Source: an uncultured Clostridia bacterium (GTDB lineage: Bacteria > Bacillota > Clostridia > TANB77 > CAG-508). Taken from it: DNA of 15,024 nt. The position numbers were made by a program, and so were the translations under genes. Shown here in pieces: positions 1-6,727 of the stretch (position 1 is the stretch's first letter; every line of letters begins with the position of its first letter). The DNA is taken from assembly GCA_934167225.1 (NCBI GenBank), contig CAKPLD010000026.1, forward strand, positions 1-15,024. The letters run 5' to 3'. The notes beneath the pieces were generated by a model that was given only the letters and a program-made list of their open reading frames with translations, did not search any database and was not told the origin of the DNA.

Positions 1-24
1 CGTATTGAGCCGTTAATCCCCCAA

Positions 25-76
25 AAATTAATAATTATTCTAATTCGAACCGGTTTTAATAGCTGTGAATAGTAAC
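25..76. repeat. Truncated copy of the MITE-like repeat
   Basis: This stretch matches 7882-7933 in the same orientation at 50 of 52 positions; the two differences are G/A near position 62 and A/T near 71. It is the right-hand part of the 89-bp element described at 7845-7933, ending in the terminal repeat TGTGAATAGTAAC. The left part of the element is missing: positions 1-24 show no likeness to it. The copy ends about 20 bp before the -10 box of the small-protein operon, so it sits in that operon's promoter region. Confidence 0.8.
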
Positions 77-96
77 GTAAAAGTATTCCATTTTTT

Positions 97-102
97 TATA
101 AT
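97..102 (+). promoter_or_regulatory. Probable -10 box of the small-protein operon
   Basis: A perfect TATAAT lies 59 bp before the first start codon. At 16-18 bp spacing no good -35 match is present (AACGTA or TAACGT), so the promoter is either weak, activated, or uses part of the adjoining repeat copy. The assignment rests on the -10 box and the position alone. Confidence 0.45.
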
Positions 103-160
103 ATAACTTAACATATTTTACATTATTACATAATATAATTATAAAGAGGTGAATAGTTTT

Positions 161-319
161 ATGAATAATGTTGATATTTCTTACTTAATGAATATGTTAA
201 ACAAAATGGATAAAAACCAATTATCAAACGGACTTAATCAATTAAATCAAATTTTAAGTCCAGAAGAAAAGCAAAGGATTATTCAAGCTTTAAATTCTCA
301 AAATAAAGGGAAAAATTAA
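161..319 (+). CDS. Small protein of 52 residues, function unknown
   Basis: I do not recognise this protein. It runs from ATG at 161 to TAA at 317-319, with a ribosome binding site AGAGGTG about 9 bases upstream. The chain is polar and mostly helical in character. A central segment rich in Asn, Gln and Leu is followed by SPEEKQRIIQALN, which resembles a short helix-turn-helix packing unit rather than a membrane segment. There is no signal peptide and no cysteine. It is the first gene of a tight operon with the 155- and 131-residue genes (18 bp to the next start, with its own AAGGAG). Codon use is A+T-rich like the neighbours, and there is no CGG codon. The shared promoter and spacing suggest a common role with the next two proteins, but the sequence does not show which. 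Confidence 0.7.
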   Translation: MNNVDISYLMNMLNKMDKNQLSNGLNQLNQILSPEEKQRIIQALNSQNKGKN

Positions 320-337
320 TTTTTAAGGAGATAGGTT

Positions 338-805
338 ATGGCAGAAGACAATTTTTCTAATATTATTAGCAATTTCAAAAATATCATTAGTAATAATTCA
401 TCTGATAATACAAATAAAACTCACGAAAATTCGTCTAATCTAAATATAACACCTGAAATGATAGGCAATATTGCAAATATGTTAAAATCTAACCAAACTA
501 CAGAAGAACCAAATAATTCTTCTGCTGATGTGGCTCCTGAAAGTTCTTCTGATTCTTTTAAAACCAAGAGTTCCGACAATAGTCAACATTTTGATCCAAG
601 CTCTATAGATATTGATACTATTTTAAAAATAAAAAACATCATGGAAACACTTAATAAAAAAGATGACCCTAGAAGTAATTTGCTTTATTCTTTAAAACCT
701 TATTTAAGAGAAAGCAAACAAAAAAAACTTGATCAATATGTTAATCTTTTTAAAATTACACAAATTACTCAATTATTTAAAAATGAAAAAGGAGCTAAGA
801 ACTAA
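338..805 (+). CDS. Asn/Ser-rich protein with conserved-looking C-terminal helix region, function unknown
   Basis: The protein has 155 residues, ATG at 338, and a clear AAGGAG 7 bases upstream. Residues 1-75 are low complexity, dominated by Asn, Ser, Asp and Thr, and probably disordered. Residues 76-155 are helical and charged. They contain an IDTILKIKNIMETL segment and then DPRSNLLYSLKPYL followed by basic and amphipathic stretches. I recall similar PRxxLLxxLKPYL segments in uncharacterised clostridial proteins but cannot check this here. No signal peptide or membrane segment is visible. The stop codon overlaps the next start by one base (TAATG), so translation of the next gene is probably coupled. 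The tail may be a protein-protein docking segment; that is inference. Confidence 0.75.
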   Translation: MAEDNFSNIISNFKNIISNNSSDNTNKTHENSSNLNITPEMIGNIANMLKSNQTTEEPNNSSADVAPESSSDSFKTKSSDNSQHFDPSSIDIDTILKIKNIMETLNKKDDPRSNLLYSLKPYLRESKQKKLDQYVNLFKITQITQLFKNEKGAKN

Positions 806-1200
806 TGCCAATTTTTCGCTATCCCTTTTTTTATAATAACTATCCCCCATACTACAATAATCCGTATCGTCCGACTTCAAATAATGCAAATGTACATACA
901 AATAATGCTAATTCCTCTCAACCAATACATAATACAGATTCTAGTACACTTAACTCTCAAAATTTTAACATTAATACGTCCTCTCATCATTCCAAATCTC
1001 AATCTCCTTGTTTCCCTAGTGATGAGGATAAAAAAAATAGTGCAGATACAACAAATGATTCTGACTACTTTTTTGAACTTTTTGGATTAAAGCTCTATTT
1101 TGATGATATTTTATTAATTTGTTTGATTTTTTTCCTTTACGAAGAAGGTGTGAAGGATGATGAATTGTTTATTAGTTTGATTTTATTACTTTTGAGTTAA
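805..1200 (+). CDS. Tyr/Asn/Pro-rich protein with C-terminal hydrophobic segments, function unknown
   Basis: The protein has 131 residues. The start ATG at 805 shares a base with the upstream stop, and AAAGGAG lies about 10 bases upstream. Three regions can be seen. Residues 1-25 are rich in Tyr, Asn, Pro and Phe. Residues 26-85 are low complexity (Asn, Ser, Thr, His) with one Cys. The C-terminal 45 residues are hydrophobic in two blocks, separated by an acidic turn (EEGVKDDE) and preceded by FGLKLYFDD. The tail could be a membrane hairpin or a hydrophobic packing surface. The Tyr/Asn/Pro-rich head resembles spore-coat or surface-layer-like low-complexity proteins in composition only. I do not assign a function. 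It is the last gene of the operon, 24 bp from the convergent 75-residue gene. Confidence 0.75.
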   Translation: MPIFRYPFFYNNYPPYYNNPYRPTSNNANVHTNNANSSQPIHNTDSSTLNSQNFNINTSSHHSKSQSPCFPSDEDKKNSADTTNDSDYFFELFGLKLYFDDILLICLIFFLYEEGVKDDELFISLILLLLS

Positions 1201-1224
1201 AAAAAATCCCCCAAAAAATGGGGG
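1201..1224 (-). terminator. Rho-independent terminator of the 75-residue gene
   Basis: Read on the minus strand, the stop codon is followed at once by CCCCC, a 7-base loop ATTTTTT, GGGGG, and then A plus a run of eight T. This is a classic short G-C stem with a U-tract. Read on the plus strand the hairpin lacks a good T-run, so it terminates the convergent small-protein operon less well, if at all. Confidence 0.85.
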
Positions 1225-1452
1225 TTAACGGTACCGATTTGCAATATCCTTCAGGTCAGGCGGCAATAAGGACGGCTTTTTCTTCGTTACTATTAATACC
1301 GTTTGCTCGAAGAATTCTTCCAGCACTTCTTTTTCTCTTATATCAGCCCTTCTCAGTCGTAAATAATATTCTCTCAGAAATTGTTTCCATTTTCTTTGAG
1401 ACATTTTCCGTTCAAGTTGCTTCGCATATCTTTTTATTTTTTTATCTATCAT
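1225..1452 (-). CDS. Small basic protein of 75 residues, function unknown, foreign-looking codon use
   Basis: I do not recognise this protein. It has an ATG start with GGAGG 11 bases upstream, its own promoter (1501-1529) and a terminator directly after the stop, so it looks like a self-contained transcript. The chain is strongly basic in residues 1-36 (many Lys/Arg, LREYYLRLRRADI), then acidic (KEVLEEFFEQ), then a hydrophobic strand and a PSLLPPDLKDIANRYR tail. It has no membrane segment or Cys. Its codons differ from the neighbours: CTG, GCG, CCG, CGA, AGG and two CGG (at 1408-1410 and 1234-1236) appear in only 75 codons, whereas CGG is otherwise unused in the window outside the three frame-break sites. 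Recent acquisition is a reasonable inference. It sits where minD would often follow minC. Confidence 0.65.
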   Translation of the reverse strand: MIDKKIKRYAKQLERKMSQRKWKQFLREYYLRLRRADIREKEVLEEFFEQTVLIVTKKKPSLLPPDLKDIANRYR

Positions 1453-1500
1453 AATTTATGATACCTCCGAAAACTCTGGTGCTTACCTCTTTCGCAACAA

Positions 1501-1529
1501 ATTTTACAACTTTTGTCGAATATTGTCAA
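1501..1529 (-). promoter_or_regulatory. Sigma-A-type promoter of the 75-residue gene
   Basis: On the minus strand there is a perfect -35 TTGACA (1524-1529), a 17-bp spacer, and a -10 TAAAAT (1501-1506), one mismatch from consensus. The start codon lies about 50 bases downstream. It lies just past the minC stop codon, so the small gene can be expressed independently of the shape operon. Confidence 0.75.
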
Positions 1530-1544
1530 CACAAAATCAAATAT

Positions 1545-2156
1545 TTACTCAATAATAACTTTCTCTCCCTCCACATAAACATAAGCCTGTCTATGCAAAG
1601 GTTCTTCATCACGATCAAATTCCTTTACAATATTAGCAATACGAATTTGAACTGTATCTAATTTTCCTGCTGCAATAATAGCTTTGGCATTACCCTTGGC
1701 TCCCGCATGAGCTAGTCCTCTAAGAGTTCCAAGAACAACAATATTATCAGCAGCAATGACTTCGGCCCCAGAATTTACATCTCCAATAATTACAATACTA
1801 CCATCTTCTTCAATTTTTTGGCCAGATCTCAATGAGCCTCTATGGTACTTAGTTTCAGATTCTGAAACTTCTTGTATAAAGGTTCTCTTTATGTTATGAA
1901 GCCCTAATTCCTTTGGCATATCAAAATCCACATCTACATCTAGTCTATCTGTTATAAGCTTTTCTATTTCGTCCATCTCTTTATTCTTAAGTACTTTACC
2001 CGTAATCATTATAGGTGTTTTTTCTTCTTTATATATTTTTTGTAATTGTATAGTTTTCTTTCTTATCTGTGGTATTATTTCTTCAATTTTTGCCTCTGGT
2101 TGTATTTTCATAACTACCAAATTATTTTTTTGACTTACATTTATACAATTTCTCAT
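1545..2156 (-). CDS. minC: Septum site-determining protein MinC
   Basis: MinC blocks FtsZ assembly away from mid-cell, normally as a complex with the membrane ATPase MinD. The protein has 203 residues, close to the short clostridial form. Residues 1-95 form the variable N-terminal, FtsZ-inhibiting domain. Residues 103-203 are the conserved C-terminal beta-helix domain, with HRGSLRSGQ at 105-113, GDVNSGAEV at 125-133, LGTLRGLAHAG at 142-152 and IRIANI at 171-176. GGAG lies 6-7 bases before the ATG, and the gene begins 12 bp after the PBP2 stop, so it is the last gene of the shape operon. The usual partner gene minD does not follow: the next gene is the unrelated 75-residue one, with its own promoter. 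No clear terminator is visible between them. Confidence 0.95.
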   Translation of the reverse strand: MRNCINVSQKNNLVVMKIQPEAKIEEIIPQIRKKTIQLQKIYKEEKTPIMITGKVLKNKEMDEIEKLITDRLDVDVDFDMPKELGLHNIKRTFIQEVSESETKYHRGSLRSGQKIEEDGSIVIIGDVNSGAEVIAADNIVVLGTLRGLAHAGAKGNAKAIIAAGKLDTVQIRIANIVKEFDRDEEPLHRQAYVYVEGEKVIIE

Positions 2157-2168
2157 TTCAATCTCCTT

Positions 2169-4265
2169 TTACTCTATTGTTTCAACATAATTTGTTGCTT
2201 GGTTAGATTCTTGTATTTCATTAGAATTTATATTCATTCCAAAATATTCTGCAATAATTTCTCTTGCAACTTCTGCCGTATAGAAACCATGTCCACCATT
2301 TTCAACCATTACCACAACTGCAATTTCAGGGTCATTAAATGGTGCAAATCCTGCAAACCATGCATTTACATTTGATCCTGCTTCTGCTGAACCTGTCTTT
2401 CCTCCTACTTCTATATTGAAGTTCTTAAATACACTACTTGCTGTTCCCCCTTCTTCTGTAACGGAACGCATACCTTCTAAAACAGCTTTTATATTTTCTT
2501 TAGAGAATGTTAGGTTTTCAGAATTATCGTCCTCTAAGCCTAATTTTTCTTTAACATATTGATTAATTTCAGACTTTGAACTTTCTGTTCCGTCTGCATT
2601 CATTATTCTTTTTATTAGTGTAGGATTTATTTTATTTCCTCCATTTGCTACCATTCCAATATATTTTACAAGTTGAATCGGAGAGAAGCTGTTATAACTT
2701 TGTCCTATTGATGCTTGCAAAGTTTGTCCTGCTGACCATGTTTCATTTAGTTTTTTTGCAGATTCTGGAGAAGCAAGAGTTCCAGCAGTTTCGCTTGGTA
2801 ATTCTATTCCTGTTTTCTTTCCTAAGCCAAAATATGTAGCATATTTATCTAATGTATCTATTCCCATTCTATTTCCTGTTTCATAGAAGAAGTAGTTACA
2901 TGATTTTTCTATTGCTCCTGAAACATTTAAATATCCATGTCCTCTATGATAACTATTATAATACCAACATCTTGGTTGATAATCCTTATATTTTGTATAT
3001 ATACCTGTATCATTTATTTTTTCCGTAGTTGATATTGATCCTGTTTCCAGCCCAGCTAATGCTGTTACCATTTTAAATATAGAACCTGGCGCATACGAAC
3101 CTGATACTGCTTTATTAAATAGCGCATTGTTCTCTTTTATTTGATTATATTCTGCTACACTTATTCCTCCAACCCATGAATTTGGATTATAATCTGGATA
3201 GCTTGCCATTGCAAGTATTTCTCCTGAGTGAACATCTATAACGGCAACACATCCACCTTTGGCATCATATCTGTTTGAAAATCCACCATTTCTTATTTTT
3301 TCTATGTTATTTTTTAGAGCATTTTCAGCTACTTCTTGTAATTTTGAATCTATTGTTAAAACCACTGTTGAACCTTGTTTTGGTTCTTTTGTAATTGTTT
3401 CTCCCGTAACGGTTCCGTCAACTGTCATCTCTATTTCTTCTTTTCCCTTTGTGCCTCTTAAATAATTTTCGAATAGTGATTCAATTCCTGTTCTTCCTAC
3501 ATAATCAGCATTTCCATAAATATCTTGTTCTTCATTATATTCCTTTTCACTTATTTTTCCTATATATCCTAATATATGTGATGCAAGACTGTCGTTATTG
3601 TATTTTCTAGCACTTTGCGTTGTTATTGCAACTCCAGGAAAATCTGCATTTTTCTCAGAAATTTCAGCAATAACTTCTCTTGATACATTTTCTGCTAATT
3701 GAAGTGATTTCGTGCTACTATATCCTTTTGTTGACATTTCGTATCTAATAGATATTAGCTTTCTTGCTTCTTTTATGTCTGTTGATTTTATGTTATATTT
3801 ATTTATAAAATATTTTACAGCATCTTCTGCACTTGTGTTTTCTGCTAATTTGTATTTTGCAAGCCACTTTTGAAGTGTTTCACCTTCTATTGTATATGCT
3901 GTACATTCGTCATTTACAGGGAAATTGTTTGGATAGCTTACCTGATTTTTTTCAAATAATTCTATTAAATTTAAAACACATTTATTTAATACATCATCAT
4001 CTGATTTGGTTTTATACATTTCTATATTAAATGAGCTAGTATTAGAGGCTAGTACATTTCCAGATCTATCTAAAATTTCTCCTCTAGAAGCTTCTAGAGT
4101 GCTCTCTCTTGATAACCTTGTATTTGAAGTCTCCCTATAACTAGCTCCTTTTATAATTTGTAGCTCAAATAGTTTTATTATCAATATTATTCCAATTATG
4201 TAGACTATAATTGTTAAAATATTATATCTCAAATTTGTATGTTCTTTTTTTATTTTTCTTTTCAA
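2169..4265 (-). CDS. mrdA: Penicillin-binding protein 2, elongation transpeptidase
   Basis: This class B PBP cross-links peptidoglycan during side-wall growth in the elongasome. It has 698 residues. A single membrane anchor at about 15-35 follows a basic cytoplasmic tail. The pedestal (dimerisation) domain carries ASRGEILDRSGNVLASN at 59-75. The transpeptidase domain has the three catalytic motifs: SIFK at 395-398 (nucleophile Ser395), SCN at 455-457 and KTG at 623-625. The start is TTG at 4265, preceded by GAAGGTG six bases upstream. No in-frame ATG lies nearby and the upstream frame is closed. It follows mreD by 36 bp. Placement between mreD and minC is typical of clostridial shape operons and supports PBP2 rather than the sporulation PBP SpoVD or the division PBP. 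I found no CGG codon in the gene. Confidence 0.93.
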   Translation of the reverse strand: MKRKIKKEHTNLRYNILTIIVYIIGIILIIKLFELQIIKGASYRETSNTRLSRESTLEASRGEILDRSGNVLASNTSSFNIEMYKTKSDDDVLNKCVLNLIELFEKNQVSYPNNFPVNDECTAYTIEGETLQKWLAKYKLAENTSAEDAVKYFINKYNIKSTDIKEARKLISIRYEMSTKGYSSTKSLQLAENVSREVIAEISEKNADFPGVAITTQSARKYNNDSLASHILGYIGKISEKEYNEEQDIYGNADYVGRTGIESLFENYLRGTKGKEEIEMTVDGTVTGETITKEPKQGSTVVLTIDSKLQEVAENALKNNIEKIRNGGFSNRYDAKGGCVAVIDVHSGEILAMASYPDYNPNSWVGGISVAEYNQIKENNALFNKAVSGSYAPGSIFKMVTALAGLETGSISTTEKINDTGIYTKYKDYQPRCWYYNSYHRGHGYLNVSGAIEKSCNYFFYETGNRMGIDTLDKYATYFGLGKKTGIELPSETAGTLASPESAKKLNETWSAGQTLQASIGQSYNSFSPIQLVKYIGMVANGGNKINPTLIKRIMNADGTESSKSEINQYVKEKLGLEDDNSENLTFSKENIKAVLEGMRSVTEEGGTASSVFKNFNIEVGGKTGSAEAGSNVNAWFAGFAPFNDPEIAVVVMVENGGHGFYTAEVAREIIAEYFGMNINSNEIQESNQATNYVETIE

Positions 4266-4301
4266 TCTTTCACCTTCTCTTGCAATTTTTATTTAGATTT
4301 T

Positions 4302-4837
4302 TTAGAAATATCTGGTTAAAATTTTATTTCCTTTGTATTCTTCTTCTATTGCATATCCTAGTTTTTGTATTAGTGGATATAATAGTATTGTTATTATTAT
4401 ATTATATGAAGTTTCGATTAAAAGAATTTTTATAAAACTTAGTATTTCTATTTCATAACCATATATCGGACATCCTATTAAATATCCTCCTATTTCATAT
4501 ACAAATGTACTTACTATTACCATTATTATTATTGTAATTCTACTTTCTTTTGAGAAGTTTTTATCAAAAAATCCTCCTATTAGTCCAACTATGCCTAACA
4601 TAATTGCGGTAATTCCTACTTTTCTACCAATGAATAAGTCAAGCATTATTCCGAATGGCTATTCCGTAAGTCATCCCAGCTGTTCTACTATAAAAAAGGC
4701 CAATAAATAATATATACATTACAATTAGATTTGGCATTATTCCGAGCTATTTTAAACCATGAGAATAGGTTTACTTGTAAAAAATATATAATTATAAATG
4801 CAATTATTAAAGATATATTTATGATTATTTTTTTCAT
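4302..4837 (-). CDS. mreD: MreD, reading frame broken by two single extra bases at CGG sites
   Basis: MreD is the small polytopic membrane protein that works with MreC, MreB, RodA and PBP2. The ATG at 4837 has GGAGGATAGG upstream, 19 bp after mreC. The conventional reading stops after 55 codons. Skipping one base at 4744 and one at 4653 gives a continuous 177-residue protein, the normal length for MreD: 31 residues ending LFSWFKIA, then GIMPNLIVMYILFIGLFYSR..GIAI, then GIMLDLFIGRKVGITAIMLG through to the stop. The 536-nt span equals 178 codons plus exactly two bases. Both breaks lie in the same minus-strand 11-mer TCGGAATAATG, and in both frames the stalled codon is CGG followed by A. The alternatives are a pseudogene or sequencing errors. 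The surrounding operon is intact and MreD is usually needed for shape, which argues against simple decay. The 114-codon downstream frame (4302-4646) would otherwise be called as a truncated MreD. Confidence 0.85.
4651..4653 (-). other. Frame-break site 2 in mreD (ATT CGG A)
   Basis: In frame the sequence is GCC ATT CGG AAT AAT. The MreD reading requires GCC ATT, then GGA ATA ATG CTT GAC, that is, one C skipped. The residue recovered is Gly in GIAI-G-IMLDLF, a Gly position expected in this loop. The context TCGGAATAATG is identical to site 1, 91 bp upstream. Confidence 0.8.
4742..4744 (-). other. Frame-break site 1 in mreD (GCT CGG A)
   Basis: In frame the sequence is ATA GCT CGG AAT AAT. The MreD reading requires ATA GCT, then GGA ATA ATG CCA AAT, that is, one C skipped. 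The result is FSWFKIA-G-IMPNL, which matches the family's usual N-terminal loop as I remember it. Without the skip the frame runs into TGA 24 codons later. Confidence 0.8.
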
Positions 4838-4856
4838 TTTCCTATCCTCCTTTTGG

Positions 4857-5672
4857 CTAATTTGTTATTACCAACACTGTTTCTAGTTTATTAAAATTTA
4901 CTGCTGTTTCAACCATTGCATATCTATCATTTAGATTTGATGTATTTACAACTTTTGATACTTTTCCAATATAAATTCCTTTTGGATATATTCCTCCTAG
5001 TCCTGATGTTTCTACTGAATCTCCTTGTGCTACTGTTGCATCTGTTGGAACATATACCGCTTTTAGGCTATTATTTTGCTCTAATTGACCTTTACATACT
5101 ACACTATCTCTTGATGAACTTAAAATACTACTTGTGTTACTTGATGAATCTATTATTGTTTGAACTTTTGATGTTGTGTCTGTTGCAGATATTACATATC
5201 CTACTAATCCATCTGATGCAATTACCGTCATTTTTTCTTTTATTCCGCTTTTTGTTCCTGCATTTATTACTATTGTTTTTGAATAATTGCTAATATCTCT
5301 ACTTATCACATCTGCTGCAACAGTTTTGTAATCTGTATATTTTTTCGTCAAATCCAAATATTCTTTCAAGGTTCGATTTTCTGCTTTTATTGTTTCAAAC
5401 TCCCTTAACGATTCCTCTAATTCATTATTTTTATTTTTTAGCATCTCATTTTCACTTTTTAATTCATTTATATTTGTAAAAAATGATGAATTTCCATGTA
5501 TTTTGTTTTTTACATATGTAATTCCATTTTGTAAAGGATTTACTAATTTATTTGCTACATTTTCTACATAAGATAAATTACTGTTTTCTGTATTTGTTAA
5601 AATCACTAGTAATACTAAAATTATTATTGTTAATATTATTCCTATAATTTCACCTTTTTTATTTTTATACAT
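4857..5672 (-). CDS. mreC: Rod shape-determining protein MreC
   Basis: MreC links cytoplasmic MreB to the periplasm-facing synthetic enzymes. Here it is a 271-residue bitopic protein. It has a short basic tail, a membrane segment at about 9-27, a coiled coil rich in Glu, Leu and Asn at about 65-105, and then the extracytoplasmic beta-barrel domain. The family hallmark SGLGGIYPKGIYIGKV lies in the last 50 residues. The ATG at 5672 is preceded by AAAGGATA, 21 bp after mreB. The length and domain order are normal and the frame is intact. It is the third structural gene of the mreBCD set, and no CGG codon was seen. Confidence 0.95.
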   Translation of the reverse strand: MYKNKKGEIIGIILTIIILVLLVILTNTENSNLSYVENVANKLVNPLQNGITYVKNKIHGNSSFFTNINELKSENEMLKNKNNELEESLREFETIKAENRTLKEYLDLTKKYTDYKTVAADVISRDISNYSKTIVINAGTKSGIKEKMTVIASDGLVGYVISATDTTSKVQTIIDSSSNTSSILSSSRDSVVCKGQLEQNNSLKAVYVPTDATVAQGDSVETSGLGGIYPKGIYIGKVSKVVNTSNLNDRYAMVETAVNFNKLETVLVITN

Positions 5673-5693
5673 AATAATTTATCCTTTCTTTTA

Positions 5694-6722
5694 TTATCTT
5701 CTTCTACTATTTATAAGTACTGTTTTTAGTCTTTCTAAATCTTCTAATGTTTTTCCTGTTCCATTTACCACACATTCCAATGGAGAATTTGCTACATATA
5801 CTGGCATATTTGTTTCTTCACTTAGTAGTTTATCTAAATTTTGAATCAATGCTCCTCCTCCAGCTAAATATATTCCTTTTTCTACTAAGTCTGCTGAAAG
5901 TTCTGGTGGTGTTTTCTCTAGTGTTTGTTTTACTGTTTCAACTATTTTTGATATTGATTCACTTATTGCTTCCATTACTTCAGATGATTTTATTGTTATA
6001 TTTCTTGGAAGCCCTGTTACTAAGTCTCTACCTCTTATTTCCATTGGCATATCTGTCATTAATGGTGTTGCACATCCTATTTGCATTTTTATTTGTTCTG
6101 CCGTTGTTTCTCCAATTGATAGATTTGCTTCTCTTCTTACATAATTTACTATGTCTTCATCCAGCTCGTCTCCCGCTATTCTTAGAGAATTACTTACAAC
6201 TATTCCTCCTAATGATATAACTGCAACTTCTGTTGTTCCTCCTCCAATGTCTACTATCATGCTTCCACTTGGTTCTGTTATATTAATTCCTGCCCCAATT
6301 GCTGCTGCCATTGGCTCTTCTATAATATACACTTCTCTTGCTCCTGCTTGCATTATAGATTCTTCAACTGCTCTTTCTTCAACCTCAGTTATTCCAGATG
6401 GTACGCCAACCACTACTCTAGGTCTGCCTATACTATATCTTGCTGATACTTTTCTTAGCATATTTTTTAACATTAACCCTGTAGCTGTGAAGTCTGCTAT
6501 TACTCCATCTTTCATTGGTCTTACGGCTTTTATGTCATCTGGTGTTCTGCCTAACATTTCTTTTGCTTCAAATCCTGTTGCTTTTATTTCTCTTGTTTTT
6601 TTATCTATTGCAACAACTGATGGCTCTTTTAAAACTATTCCCTTTCCTTTTAGTGTCATTAATATATTTGCTGTTCCTAAATCTATTCCAATATCTTTTG
6701 AACCAAATGTGAATATTTTCAT
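5694..6722 (-). CDS. mreB: Rod shape-determining protein MreB, actin-like ATPase
   Basis: MreB forms membrane-bound filaments that direct lateral cell-wall synthesis. I chose the ATG at 6722 (342 residues, MKIFTFGSKDIGIDLGTAN). It has AGAGGAAG 9 bases upstream and gives the usual N-terminus, which can act as an amphipathic membrane anchor. An upstream ATG at 6755 would overlap radC by 28 bp and has no better site. Actin-fold motifs are present: phosphate-1 GIDLGTAN at about 12-19, phosphate-2 DIGGGTTEVAVIS in the centre, GDELDEDI after it, and the adenosine-binding IYLAGGGALI near residue 285. The start is 5 bp from the radC stop, so the two are probably coupled. The operon context distinguishes it from lone Mbl or MreBH paralogues. 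Confidence 0.97.
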   Translation of the reverse strand: MKIFTFGSKDIGIDLGTANILMTLKGKGIVLKEPSVVAIDKKTREIKATGFEAKEMLGRTPDDIKAVRPMKDGVIADFTATGLMLKNMLRKVSARYSIGRPRVVVGVPSGITEVEERAVEESIMQAGAREVYIIEEPMAAAIGAGINITEPSGSMIVDIGGGTTEVAVISLGGIVVSNSLRIAGDELDEDIVNYVRREANLSIGETTAEQIKMQIGCATPLMTDMPMEIRGRDLVTGLPRNITIKSSEVMEAISESISKIVETVKQTLEKTPPELSADLVEKGIYLAGGGALIQNLDKLLSEETNMPVYVANSPLECVVNGTGKTLEDLERLKTVLINSRRR

Positions 6723-6727
6723 TTTTT

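Noticed and set aside
41..56. LexA-type operator in TTCGAACCGGTTTT
   Set aside because: The Gram-positive LexA box needs CGAAC, four bases, then GTTCG; the second half-site is absent. The sequence belongs to the repeat element.
1201..1226. Efficient terminator for the rightward small-protein operon
   Set aside because: In that direction the C5/G5 hairpin is followed by TTAACGG and lacks a T-run; the T-run is on the other strand.
4302..4646. Calling mreD as a 114-residue protein starting at 4646
   Set aside because: The ATG there has no ribosome binding site and lacks the first third of the family; the missing part is present upstream in other frames.
4690..4700. A possible third frameshift in mreD at the T6 run (minus strand)
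   Set aside because: Careful reading gives GGC CTT TTT TAT AGT with the frame kept; no correction is needed there.
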